Origin: Rufibacter roseolus
GTDB lineage: Bacteria > Bacteroidota > Bacteroidia > Cytophagales > Hymenobacteraceae
DNA length: 64,000 nt
NCBI RefSeq assembly: GCF_017916365.1
Contig: NZ_JAFMSU010000002.1
Location: 434,001-498,000, forward strand
Direction: 5' to 3'
The translations under genes and the position numbers were made by a program. A model generated the notes under the pieces. That model had not been told where the DNA came from and did no database searches. It saw nothing but the letters and a program-made list of their open reading frames with translations. Shown here piece by piece: positions 54,895 to 63,383 of this stretch (positions are counted from its first letter, which is position 1; each line of letters opens with the position of its first letter).

Positions 54895-55401
54895 TTATAG
54901 CATAAAATGTTGCACAACGGTTAGGCTAAACGGCACCTCCTGCCACTTGCCGCTTTCCGCCACTTCTTTGATCACCCGGTTTCGCTCTAAAAGCAGGTGC
55001 GTCATGTACTGTCTTAGAAACAGGTAATCTGCCAGTTTGCCCAGCATACCCAAGGGCGAGGTATAGTGGAACACAACTGTCATGCGCGTAGCCTCTCCGG
55101 CTAAAGCCTCAAACCTGTGTTCATGCCGGAAGCTTTTAAAAGCACCGGTGAGCATTTCATCTGCAAAGAAATAAGGCCGCTCAAATGCAGTAATGTAGCT
55201 GCTCAACTTTAGACGTACCCCCAGGTGTTTTGCTTCCCATGTGACAGAATCACCTAACTCCATCAAGCCTGCTATTACTCCTTATTTGGCTTTCTCTTCT
55301 GTTTGCTCGGTAGAGACCTGATGCAAGTCAACACTTCTAGCCAAGTCAAAGCAAACAGCTAAAGGAGCTTTGATGGAATTATTGAGAGTGATTGTTGGCA
55401 T
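54895..55401 (-). pseudogene. SRPBCC protein gene with an in-frame stop
   Basis: The minus-strand frame from ATG 55401 reads MPTITLNNSIKAPLAVCFDL...EQTEEKAK, meets TAA at 55284-55282, and continues in the same frame as GVIAGLMELGDSVTWEAKHLG... to 54895. The intact paralogue at 62769-63263 has MPIIWLQTNIQAPIDRCFDL...TDEIAVAGVVSGLIDLHETVTWEATHFG, so the stop replaces one sense codon without a frameshift. A re-start at TTG 55266 would give 123 residues, but the ligand pocket would be incomplete. Confidence 0.8.
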
Positions 55402-55508
55402 TAAATTAAACAGGCATGCATAAAAGGATAATGATTAGTTCCACCAACGTTTTTTCTATGCGCAGTGTACCAAAGGGCATTCCGTATAGGTTTTGCTGTA
55501 TGCAGCTT

Positions 55509-56276
55509 TTATTCTAATCTTTCATAATTTATTTTCAGGTCGAAATCATAATGGCTATCCTCAGCAACTATTTTGAAGTATGAACAACCATATTTCACTT
55601 CAGAAACATAGAGTTCCTTATCATGTCTTGATATCTTTAAAATTATTCCTCCCTTTTCATGAGAAAGATTAAAGTGTAAATCAAATTCTTGATCTAAATA
55701 GTTGTCAAGTAAATCAATAGTCCTTTTGCCGTTTTTGCAGGCTTCTAATCTCAAATTATTCTCCTCATACGACTTATAAATTTTAGTAGCCTCAGTTACT
55801 TGTTCATCTTTTTTCAAGGATGAGTAATCATGGCTAAAAAGAATATTTAAACTCCAATCCTTTGTGTCATTTTGAGGTTTTATCTTGAAGTTGTTAAAGG
55901 ATCTCTGACTGGATATTACACCTGTTGACCTTTTACCCTGATTAGTGAAGTTGTACTCATATTGATGGTGATACTCTCGAATAGCAAATGCAGTTTTAAT
56001 AATAAATCCGATTAACTTTAATATTATTCTCCTATTTATCAGTAAGATTACAGCTATTAAGGAAGCTGTCAAATAATGCCAATTAGTTATGACTCTCTCT
56101 TGATCTAGTTTAATGAGAATTCTGTTCCATGATTCAGTAAAAGAAATCGACAGATTAATCTTCTGATAAAAGAGGTAGACAGAAGTTCCCAAAGCAAGTA
56201 GAATTATCCATATAAGATTTGATATTATCTTACTTCCAACGGGGTCTTTCCAAATACCTTGAAATGTTTTTTTCAT
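55509..56276 (-). CDS. Cassette protein with two membrane helices, unknown
   Basis: Not recognised. 255 residues from ATG 56276 (the frame opens six codons earlier). Two N-terminal membrane segments (about residues 15-38 and 66-95) precede a ~150-residue cytosolic part rich in Lys, Asn and Ser. Very AT-rich. An attC-like site lies upstream and none I can see downstream, so it is the distal end of array 2. Confidence 0.6.
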   Translation of the reverse strand: MKKTFQGIWKDPVGSKIISNLIWIILLALGTSVYLFYQKINLSISFTESWNRILIKLDQERVITNWHYLTASLIAVILLINRRIILKLIGFIIKTAFAIREYHHQYEYNFTNQGKRSTGVISSQRSFNNFKIKPQNDTKDWSLNILFSHDYSSLKKDEQVTEATKIYKSYEENNLRLEACKNGKRTIDLLDNYLDQEFDLHFNLSHEKGGIILKISRHDKELYVSEVKYGCSYFKIVAEDSHYDFDLKINYERLE

Positions 56277-56287
56277 TTGTATAATTA

Positions 56288-56355
56288 TATACAAGGTCTC
56301 TGCTAAACGACGGGTGAGGCCTTCACCGAAAACTGACTTTTGAGTTTTGTTAGCA
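56288..56355 (-). repeat. attC-like site 1 of array 2
   Basis: The right end GTTAGCA (56349-56355) is canonical; the left end is degenerate (TATACAA). GGTCTCtGctAAACgACGgGtgAGGCC follows the consensus of the other sites. It follows the 3' end of the RelA/SpoT gene by 10 bp. Confidence 0.6.
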
Positions 56356-56365
56356 ATTGTAATTT

Positions 56366-57625
56366 TTATAAATCCAATAACTCCTTCTGTAGTTCTTTTT
56401 GAAGTTGTTTGTTTGGAATCTTACTAACTATTTTCTCTGTTATTCTTTTTAAATCCTGGAAGTTTTCCTTTAAATCTTTATCTGTAGGAGTATTTATGCC
56501 GTGCAGTAAATTGTTCCTTATTTGTCGAAGATACCTAAGTTGATTAGAATCTTCGGATGTTAATATATTCTTACTTTGCAGAAAAGTAAAGTCAGGAACA
56601 AGATGCAGTTTCCTTTTTATTTCATCAGAAGGGTAAAATTCTCTAACAGCTTTTTCTAATATTACCCAGCATTTTACAAAAGATTCAAAATTTGAGGCTT
56701 TTCTTTCAGAAATGTGGAGGTTTTTAAAATATGTTTTTAGATTAAGATTCTCAGTCGTGTAAAATTCAGAAAGCAACATGCTTAATAACTGGTCAGTAAC
56801 TGATTCCTCCAAATTTATATTTATTTTATTGATGTAGTTGTAAAAGTCTTCTGTATTAACTTTTTTAATAGAATCTAAATAATTATTAAGTAAATAAGTA
56901 TCACCGAGTTTAATTTTATTTAAATAGTTTTTGTCAATGTTGTTAAGTATAAAGTTTGTAAGTTCATACTTGTCTGTAATATCATTACTTTTCTTAATTC
57001 TTTCTGCCATAGCAGATTGAAGTCTTTCAAGTGCAATCTCTCCACTTAGAACTAGTCCGTTTATTTCATCTAATATTGCTAGTTCTTCGTTTGATAAATT
57101 ACCTGAAAATGGTTTATAAACTAGGTCATGTTCAACTTCAGACCAAGCATGCATAAGGACTGAGGCTACTTGAATCTCAGCAAGAGTATCTAAATATCTT
57201 TTAGTTAAACTTTCATCCTTTAACTTTATTCTATAATGAGTTGCCCAATATCCGGAAAAGCGTTTGGTGTATTTTGGTGTATGTGCTTCATTAGGGAAAT
57301 CCTTTTTCTTGTCAATATGAAATAACTCAGTAATTATTTCATTTATTATTTTTCTTTCAGATGGGAAGTATAATGATATCCGAATTCCGGCTAAATCAAC
57401 AATATCATCATAGATATCTTCTACAGTTTTGTACTTCTTATCTTCGTTTCTCTTTAATAGCTTATCCCTCAACCTATCAGGCCTTTTAGCTCTAAAAGTA
57501 ACAATTGCTTTTATTCCACGGTTAAATAATTGGTCTTCTATTTTTGTAGCAATTATTTGTGATAAATTTTGGTAGTAGTCAAATTCTTTGTTGTATTGCT
57601 TGATGAAATTTTCAATTACCGTCAT
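56366..57625 (-). CDS. RelA/SpoT-domain protein with HEPN-like C-terminal segment
   Basis: 419 residues. Residues ~35-190 form a (p)ppGpp-synthetase-type domain: FRAKRPDRLRDKLLKR, DDIVDLAGIRISLYF (G-loop acidic residue), GYWATHYRI (base-stacking Tyr) and EIQVASVLMHAWSEVEHDLVYKP, so catalytic residues look intact. No hydrolase or TGS/ACT domain is present. The helical C-terminal part carries LRQIRNNLLHG with R370-x4-H375, the arrangement seen in HEPN ribonuclease-type domains. Toxic small alarmone synthetases (toxSAS) and CapRel-type phage-defence proteins use this synthetase domain, sometimes on tRNA. This cassette position and architecture suggest a defence or toxin role; that is inference. 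Confidence 0.78.
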   Translation of the reverse strand: MTVIENFIKQYNKEFDYYQNLSQIIATKIEDQLFNRGIKAIVTFRAKRPDRLRDKLLKRNEDKKYKTVEDIYDDIVDLAGIRISLYFPSERKIINEIITELFHIDKKKDFPNEAHTPKYTKRFSGYWATHYRIKLKDESLTKRYLDTLAEIQVASVLMHAWSEVEHDLVYKPFSGNLSNEELAILDEINGLVLSGEIALERLQSAMAERIKKSNDITDKYELTNFILNNIDKNYLNKIKLGDTYLLNNYLDSIKKVNTEDFYNYINKININLEESVTDQLLSMLLSEFYTTENLNLKTYFKNLHISERKASNFESFVKCWVILEKAVREFYPSDEIKRKLHLVPDFTFLQSKNILTSEDSNQLRYLRQIRNNLLHGINTPTDKDLKENFQDLKRITEKIVSKIPNKQLQKELQKELLDL

Positions 57626-57648
57626 TTATAGGAAATTTAGTTTGTTAT

Positions 57649-57716
57649 TGCCAACGTACTGGGCTAAACGGCGTGCGAAGCTGTCGGCCAAGACTGAAGT
57701 TTAGGTGTTGTTAGCA
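57649..57716 (-). repeat. attC-like site 2 of array 2
   Basis: Ends TGCCAAC (57649-57655) and GTTAGCA (57710-57716); inner arms GGGCTAAAC/GTTTAGGTG pair; 68 bp, between the 3' end of the DUF6615-like gene and the start of the RelA/SpoT gene. Confidence 0.72.
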
Positions 57717-57722
57717 CATGTT

Positions 57723-58526
57723 TTATTCTTTTTCAAGAAAAACCAAAACGCCAGCTAAGCTTCGGTCTGTGGTTATGATATTATCATTATTCTCATTATC
57801 TATTATTGACAAAACATATTGTGGTGGTGTATCTGTAGAAAAGTCTTCAGGAATTTTAGTATCAAGCTCTAATGCTGCTTCATTATCTAACTCAAATTGT
57901 GCTCTTGCAAAAGCTTGGATATTTGTCACAAAATCGCTTTTACCATAGCCACTACAACATACTAAGCAATGCCAAGGACTTATTTTATTTTGTAAATCAA
58001 TTAAATGCTTACTGTTTGTTGGCCTAAGCTTTTTAACAGTAAATGCACTTGTCAAGGAACATCCAAAGAAATCTTTTAGATGAGAAAAGGTTCTACAACT
58101 CCATTTATTTAGATACTGAGGGTCATCCGTTTGTATATATAAGCAATATATAGGAAACAAGGGTTGAGGTGCAGATAATGCCTTAGTGATTAATTTGTCA
58201 CATTGATATTTACCTTTCTTTGGACTTCTATAATGCAAGTGCTCAAATTCATCAGAATCTATATTGATAACTTTTGCTTGAACTCTGAAACCAATCCATT
58301 TATTGGTTAAACCTTTAAACCACCATTCCCAATCTGCACCATTCTTTCCTTCTGCATTTTTTGTGAAGACTTTTGTAAATACCTGATTATTATGTCTTGC
58401 TTTAAGAGCGAGTACATTCAAGTCAGTAAGTGTTTCTTCTTTAAGTTGAAAATGAACTCTTCGTCCTTGTTGAATCTTGTCCCATGTATCAAGTGCTAAT
58501 CTTTTATAGGTATTACAAAGTGTCAT
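57723..58526 (-). CDS. DUF6615-like cassette protein
   Basis: 267 residues. GADWEWWFKGLTNKWIGFRVQAKVI followed by KYQCDKLITKALSAPQPLFPIYCLYIQ resembles DUF6615 (the W-x-W-W and R-x-Q-A-K core and the following Q/D helix), which appears to have a restriction-endonuclease-like acidic/basic site. Assigned by eye. No membrane segment or signal. Single-gene cassette between two attC-like sites. Confidence 0.65.
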   Translation of the reverse strand: MTLCNTYKRLALDTWDKIQQGRRVHFQLKEETLTDLNVLALKARHNNQVFTKVFTKNAEGKNGADWEWWFKGLTNKWIGFRVQAKVINIDSDEFEHLHYRSPKKGKYQCDKLITKALSAPQPLFPIYCLYIQTDDPQYLNKWSCRTFSHLKDFFGCSLTSAFTVKKLRPTNSKHLIDLQNKISPWHCLVCCSGYGKSDFVTNIQAFARAQFELDNEAALELDTKIPEDFSTDTPPQYVLSIIDNENNDNIITTDRSLAGVLVFLEKE

Positions 58527-58545
58527 TTTAATTTATTTAAATATG

Positions 58546-58614
58546 TACTAACGGTCTCGTGTAAACAACGTGCAAGGCCATCGGCCGTGGCATGATGTTT
58601 ACACAATGTTGGCA
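58546..58614 (-). repeat. attC-like site 3 of array 2
   Basis: Ends ACTAAC (58547-58552) and GTTGGCA (58608-58614); inner arms CGTGTAAAC/GTTTACACA pair perfectly; central AAGGCCATCGGCCGTGGC. 69 bp; it follows the 3' end of the metallopeptidase-like gene. Confidence 0.78.
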
Positions 58615-58644
58615 GTAGGCATTTTTATAATTAGCCTAACCAAT

Positions 58645-59328
58645 TTATTTGTTGTGAAAAAAATTAATGTCTAGATTTTCATACTCGATATATTCTTGAA
58701 AATTGTTTTCCTCAAATATGTTATTTATTTCGATGCTGTTTAAAGCACCCTTTTCTAACAAGGCCTCAGTTAACACATGATGCAAATATTGAACCTTTGA
58801 ATGATTCTGAAACAAACTGATTAAATCCATTAATTTGTATTTTATAAAGGAATATTCATTTGTATTGAAATAACCAGCTAAATATGATAAATATCTTTCT
58901 GCGATTTCGAAGTCCCCTCCACAACCTGAAGTGTCAAGAAATTGATTGATTTGTTGAGAATTGGCCACTTTTAACAATAGAAAATCGTCCTGTTTTATTA
59001 CTTCAATGTTCTGACCAATAATCCCAGCCATTGCAATAGCAAAAATTTCATTCACCCTTTGTAGGTTAGTTTCATTTTCACCATTGAAGTTAGGTGAGAT
59101 ATGTAGAGCACCATTCATCCTTTCATCAGGTAAGCCTTCTCGGACTATAGCCAAACTATTAACAGTCCAATATTCTTTAAAAAGATACCAAACAATGCCA
59201 TGTGCTGCTTCATGCTGTGCGGTCTTTATTTGGTCTAAGGTCGGAGCATTATTTGCATCAGGCGGGGCAATTGTATTGACATTATTAGGATGCTTAAATA
59301 TTTTTTGTAAAAGTTTTATTAGGTTCAT
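58645..59328 (-). CDS. FtsH/M41-like metallopeptidase-domain protein
   Basis: 227 residues from ATG 59328; the open frame reaches 59511 across the leader, but that extension is leader sequence. QHEAAHGIVWYLF (residues 38-50) is a HExxH zinc site (H39, E40, H43), and SGCGGDFEIAERYL supplies a third ligand D139, as in FtsH peptidases where TGASNDxxxAT provides Asp. MAGIIGQNIE between them recalls the family's GG.AAE region. There is no AAA+ ATPase, so this is a stand-alone M41-type domain. It is the first cassette of array 2. Confidence 0.72.
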   Translation of the reverse strand: MNLIKLLQKIFKHPNNVNTIAPPDANNAPTLDQIKTAQHEAAHGIVWYLFKEYWTVNSLAIVREGLPDERMNGALHISPNFNGENETNLQRVNEIFAIAMAGIIGQNIEVIKQDDFLLLKVANSQQINQFLDTSGCGGDFEIAERYLSYLAGYFNTNEYSFIKYKLMDLISLFQNHSKVQYLHHVLTEALLEKGALNSIEINNIFEENNFQEYIEYENLDINFFHNK

Positions 59329-59347
59329 AGAATTATTTTTTGCTTGC

Positions 59348-59470
59348 TGCCAACTACTGGATAAAAGGAGTGAATTCCTGTTATTGGTTCTATATGCGGA
59401 GGTAAACTTCCGGTTATCAGACCAACTGTAGGGGATAACCGGAATTACACTGCCGAATATACTATATATA
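59348..59470 (-). other. attI-like array leader B
   Basis: Read on the minus strand it ends in GTTGGCA (59354-59348), then the first cassette gene. A hairpin TTCCGGTTATC/GATAACCGGAA (59408-59418 with 59434-59444) occupies the same place as in leader A, with G-to-T and C-to-A changes that keep pairing, and TATATTCG occurs near the outer end. Leader, terminator and oxidase end together are collinear over ~270 bp with 39783-40052. Confidence 0.6.
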
Positions 59471-59489
59471 GACAATTCAATAAAAAACA

Positions 59490-59526
59490 CTTTTCGGGCT
59501 GTTTTCACCAAAACAGCCCGAAATCA
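59490..59526 (-). terminator. Terminator of the oxidase gene
   Basis: Stem 59492-59505 with 59510-59523, followed on the minus strand by an A/T-rich run with TTTTTTATT. It separates the oxidase from the cassette array. Confidence 0.7.
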
Positions 59527-59533
59527 GTATTAT

Positions 59534-62476
59534 CTATCTCAACGCCTCATACAACACCTCAATTGGGTGTTTCGCGTCTCTGCCGGTGCCGTCGTGGATT
59601 TGGTGACGGCAACTGGTGCCGGGGGCGGCGATGATGACGTCATTTGCCGCAGCCCGCACGGTAGGGAAGAGCACCAGTTCGCCTACTTTCATAGAGACCT
59701 CGTAATGCTCAGCTTCATACCCGAAAGAGCCGGCCATGCCGCAGCAACCCGAGGGAATGACTTCCACCTTGTAGTTGGCTGGTAAACTCAGCATCTGCTG
59801 GGTGTACAGCACGCTGGAAAGCGCCTTCTGGTGGCAGTGGCCGTGCAGTTTAATCAGGCGGGCCTCGGTTTTGAAGAGGTTCCGGTCAATGTTTTTGTTC
59901 AGGATTTCGCGGGCAATGAATTCGTCAAACTGCAGGCAGTGGATGGACATGTGTCTGGCGGCTTCCAGTTGGTCTTCGTCTACCAGGTCCAGGTACTCGT
60001 CGCGGAAGGAGAGGATGCAGCTGGGCTCAATGCCAATGAGTGGGGTATCCGCCGAGACCAGTTGGTGCAGCATGGCCACGTTCTTCTGGGCCAGTTTCTT
60101 GGCCTCGCGCACCAATCCCTTAGACAGGTAGGTGCGGCCGCTTTCCTCATGCTCGGGCAACACTACCTCATAGCCCAGTTTCTCCAGCAGCAGCACCGCT
60201 TTGATACCAATGGGCGTGTCGTTGTAATTTGTGAACTCGTCGCAGAACAGGTACACCTTCTTTTTGGGCGCGGCGCATTCCTTCACTTTCTCGGCCTGAT
60301 GCTTTTTAAACCAGCTGCGCAGCGTGGTTTTGTGCAGGAGCGGGAGGGAGCGTTTGGGCGCGAAGCCCACAGCCTTTTTGAAGGCGTTTGCGGTAAAAGA
60401 ATTCTTAAACAGCAGGTTGTAAGCCCCCGGCAACAGCGAGGCCAGCTTGTTCGCGTTGTTGAAGTTGCTGATCAGGCGCGTGCGGAACGGAATGCCGTTG
60501 GCGTCATAGTAGTGCTGCAGGAACTCGGCCTTGAGCTTGGCCACGTCTACGTTAGACGGGCACTCAGACTTACAGCCTTTGCAGGAGAGGCACAAATCCA
60601 TGGCCTCTTTGATTTCTTCGTGGTCAAAGCGGTTTTCTTTGTTGGAGCGGGTCAGGAACTCGCGCACAGTGTTGGCCCGGCCGCGGGTGGTGTCGCGCTC
60701 GTTTCGGGTCACCATGTAGCTGGGGCACATGGTACCGCCGGTGAGGTGCGTTTTGCGACAGTCGCCGGAGCCGTTGCAAAGCTCGGCCGCCCGCAGCACG
60801 CCGCCCGCGTCTTTGAACTTGAACACGGTGTCAAACTCGGGTGTTTCCTGGCCCGGCTCGTAGCGCAGGAAGGTGTTCATGGAAGGCGTGTTCACAATCT
60901 TGCCCGGGTTGAAGATGTTGCCCGGGTCCCACACGCGTTTCACTTCCTCCAGCAGTTTGTAGTTCTCTTCACCGATCATGAACGGGATGAACTCGCCGCG
61001 CAACCGGCCGTCGCCGTGCTCACCGCTCAGAGAGCCGCGGTACTTCTTCACCAGCGTGGCAATCTCCGTAGCGATGGAGCGGAACAGCTGGTTGCCTTCC
61101 TCGGTCTTCAGGTTGATGATGGGGCGCAGGTGCAGCTCCCCGGTACCGGCGTGGGCATAGTGCACGCAATAAAGGTCATACTGCTCCAGAATGAGGTTGA
61201 ACTCCCGGATGAACTCGGGCAAATCGTTCACATCCACGGCCGTGTCTTCAATCACTGCCACCGGTTTGGCATCGCCGGGAATGTTAGACAGCAGCCCGAG
61301 GCCCGCTTTGCGCAGGTTCCAGACTTTCTTCGTATCGGCGCCGGTTACCAGCGGGTAGTGGTAGCCCAGGTTGTTTTGCTGCAGGTCCTGCACGAGCGCC
61401 TGTGCCCGGGCTTCAATGTTGGCTACAGAATGATCGGTGAGTTCCACCACCAGGATGGCCCCGGGATCGCCCTGCACAAAGAAGCGGTTCTGGCTCTGCT
61501 CAATGTTGGTTTTGGTACACTCCAGCACGTAATGGTCCATCAGCTCGCTGGCGCTGGGGTTGTGCAGCAAGGCCACCAGGTTCGCCCTTAAACACTCATC
61601 CACGCTCTCGCAGTGCACGCACAGCAGGCCAATCTCGTTGGGCGGAAGTTGGTTCACGTGCAGCTTGATCTCCGTGAGGAACGCCAGTGTGCCCTCAGAA
61701 CCGGCAATGAGCTTGCAGAAGTTGAAGCGCTCCTCGGTCTCGGTAAACGGCTCGGTTTCCAGGAGCAGGTCGATGGCGTAGCCGGTATTGCGGCGCTGGA
61801 TGCTGGGTTTGGGAAACTCGGCGCGGATGTTATCCTGCGTCTGCGGATGGCTCAGCATGGCTTTGGTAGCCTGGTAAATGCGCGTCTCCAGATCACCCGA
61901 GGTATTCTCGCCCCGGCATTTCGCCTCAAATTCCTCCCGCGTCAACACCCCGAATTCAGCCTCGGTGCCATCGCTCAGAATGGCTTTCACGCTGATGAGG
62001 TGCTCACGGGCGCTGCCGTACACAATGGAGTTGGAGCCGCAGGAGTTGTTTCCCACCATGCCGCCAATCATGGCGCGGTTGGCCGTTGACGTCTCCGGAC
62101 CGTAGAAAAGGCCGTGCCCCTTCAGGAACATGTTCAGCTCATCCCTAATCACCCCGGGCTGCACGCGCACCCAGTTCTCCTGGGGGTTTACCTCCAGAAT
62201 TTGCGTAAACGTGCGCGAAACATCCACCACAATGCCGCTGCCCACCACCTGACCAGCCAGCGAGGTACCAGCCGTGCGCGGAATCAACGACGTGCCTTCC
62301 AGTTTAGCGAACAAGATGAGGGTTTTGATATCCTGGATGGAGGCCGGGAAAGCTACCGCCAAAGGTTTCTCGCGGTACGCCGAGGCATCGGTGGCGTACA
62401 GCGTCCGGATGGTGTTGTCGTAATGGAGTTCGCCTTCTAATTTATGGGCAAGGTGAAGTAATTTCTCTGGGCTCAT
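59534..62476 (-). CDS. FAD-linked oxidase / Fe-S protein (glycolate or D-lactate dehydrogenase type)
   Basis: 980 residues, YdiJ/Dld-II-like: FAD_binding_4 domain (about 35-235, with IPRTAGTSLAGQVVG), FAD-oxidase C domain (about 250-520, with GTGELHLRPIINLKTEEG and SLSGEHGDGRLRG), two Cys clusters (CNGSGDC...CPSY near 590 and CLSCKGCKSECP near 645) for 4Fe-4S centres, and CCG-type ligand motifs (HGHCHQKA, SGCCGMAGSFGYE, about 890-925). It would oxidise a 2-hydroxyacid and pass electrons to the quinone pool. Its 3' end is duplicated at 40.0 kb. Confidence 0.93.
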   Translation of the reverse strand: MSPEKLLHLAHKLEGELHYDNTIRTLYATDASAYREKPLAVAFPASIQDIKTLILFAKLEGTSLIPRTAGTSLAGQVVGSGIVVDVSRTFTQILEVNPQENWVRVQPGVIRDELNMFLKGHGLFYGPETSTANRAMIGGMVGNNSCGSNSIVYGSAREHLISVKAILSDGTEAEFGVLTREEFEAKCRGENTSGDLETRIYQATKAMLSHPQTQDNIRAEFPKPSIQRRNTGYAIDLLLETEPFTETEERFNFCKLIAGSEGTLAFLTEIKLHVNQLPPNEIGLLCVHCESVDECLRANLVALLHNPSASELMDHYVLECTKTNIEQSQNRFFVQGDPGAILVVELTDHSVANIEARAQALVQDLQQNNLGYHYPLVTGADTKKVWNLRKAGLGLLSNIPGDAKPVAVIEDTAVDVNDLPEFIREFNLILEQYDLYCVHYAHAGTGELHLRPIINLKTEEGNQLFRSIATEIATLVKKYRGSLSGEHGDGRLRGEFIPFMIGEENYKLLEEVKRVWDPGNIFNPGKIVNTPSMNTFLRYEPGQETPEFDTVFKFKDAGGVLRAAELCNGSGDCRKTHLTGGTMCPSYMVTRNERDTTRGRANTVREFLTRSNKENRFDHEEIKEAMDLCLSCKGCKSECPSNVDVAKLKAEFLQHYYDANGIPFRTRLISNFNNANKLASLLPGAYNLLFKNSFTANAFKKAVGFAPKRSLPLLHKTTLRSWFKKHQAEKVKECAAPKKKVYLFCDEFTNYNDTPIGIKAVLLLEKLGYEVVLPEHEESGRTYLSKGLVREAKKLAQKNVAMLHQLVSADTPLIGIEPSCILSFRDEYLDLVDEDQLEAARHMSIHCLQFDEFIAREILNKNIDRNLFKTEARLIKLHGHCHQKALSSVLYTQQMLSLPANYKVEVIPSGCCGMAGSFGYEAEHYEVSMKVGELVLFPTVRAAANDVIIAAPGTSCRHQIHDGTGRDAKHPIEVLYEALR

Positions 62477-62667
62477 GTACTTGGGGCGGTTCCCAGACCT
62501 CCGCTGTGGCGGGGCCGGTAAACCGGATAAATATGCTTCTTTTGCTCTTTTACTCCTGAAAACGGCCTACGTTTATCTCAAAACCTGAGAAGGCAGATGG
62601 ATATTGCGCTGTCAGAAAGGAGAAGCTCTAATGTAAGGCAGGATGGGGGAAAGTCAAAAAGAGAATT

Positions 62668-62712
62668 ACGGCCTGCTACTATTTCAAAGGGGAAAATGGC
62701 AGGCCGTTTTTA
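62668..62712 (-). terminator. Probable terminator after the SRPBCC gene
   Basis: A 9-bp stem ACGGCCTGC/GCAGGCCGT (62668-62676 with 62699-62707), with a T-run on the plus side at 62707-62711 and a looser AT tract on the minus side. Confidence 0.5.
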
Positions 62713-62768
62713 GGCCGATTTCTTCTAAACAAGCCTTAAACAGCCTGATTGCTTTTCAACGGTAACCT

Positions 62769-63263
62769 CTATTCGATAACCTTTTCCCGTTGCAGGATTT
62801 CTTTCCATTGGTTTGATTCGGCTACTTCCTTGATCACCTGGTTGCGTTTCAGGAGTAGGCGCGTCATGTACTTTTTCAGAAACAGGGCATCGGCTAATTT
62901 CCCCAGGAAACCCAGGGGTGAGGTGTAGTCGAAGGTGTCTGTCATGCGGGTTTCTTCCGCGGTGAGGGCTTCAAAGCGGTGCTCGTGCCAGATGCGTTTA
63001 AAGGCTCCTTTTACCATTTCATCTACAAACCGGTGCGGCCTTTCCAGTACCGTGATGCTGCTCGTGAGTTTCTGCCGGACGCCAAAGTGGGTGGCTTCCC
63101 AGGTGACGGTCTCGTGCAGGTCAATCAACCCAGACACCACACCGGCCACTGCTATTTCATCAGTCTGCTGGGTAGAAAGGGTGTGCAGGTCAATGCTCCG
63201 AGAGAGGTCAAAGCAGCGATCAATGGGTGCCTGGATGTTGGTTTGCAGCCAGATGATGGGCAT
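62769..63263 (-). CDS. SRPBCC family protein (intact paralogue)
   Basis: 164 residues from ATG 63263; the frame's first ATG (63362) adds 33 unconserved residues that span the neighbouring terminator. IQAPIDRCFDLSRSIDLHTLS is the START-like opening used by the ligand-binding SRPBCC proteins and TDTFDYTSPLGFLGKLADALFLKKYMTRLLLKRNQVIKEVAE the C-terminal helix. Function unknown; the same gene exists as a pseudogene at 54.9-55.4 kb. Confidence 0.85.
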   Translation of the reverse strand: MPIIWLQTNIQAPIDRCFDLSRSIDLHTLSTQQTDEIAVAGVVSGLIDLHETVTWEATHFGVRQKLTSSITVLERPHRFVDEMVKGAFKRIWHEHRFEALTAEETRMTDTFDYTSPLGFLGKLADALFLKKYMTRLLLKRNQVIKEVAESNQWKEILQREKVIE

Positions 63264-63309
63264 GGCAATGGGGTTAGGGTAGGGCGCTAAGATAAGGCTT
63301 GAAAACAAA

Positions 63310-63357
63310 AAAGCCGTTTCGGGCTGTTCTTCTAAAACAGGCCCAGAAACGGCTTTC
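63310..63357 (-). terminator. Terminator of the outer-membrane gene
   Basis: AAAGCCGTTTC.GGGCTGTT pairs with the arm ending GAAACGGCTTT (63346-63356), and the minus-strand transcript ends in a T-run (63304-63311 as A's on plus). Confidence 0.8.
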
Positions 63358-63383
63358 TGCAAATTGGGGGATATACTACAAAA

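Noticed and set aside
35895-58614. Interpreting the palindromes as a CRISPR array or as insertion-sequence ends
   Set aside because: Spacing equals whole genes, the sites vary in the middle, no cas or transposase genes are present, and orientation is constant with respect to the genes.
59831-61591. 586-codon plus-strand frame
   Set aside because: A long shadow of the GC-rich oxidase gene; the peptide lacks domain features.
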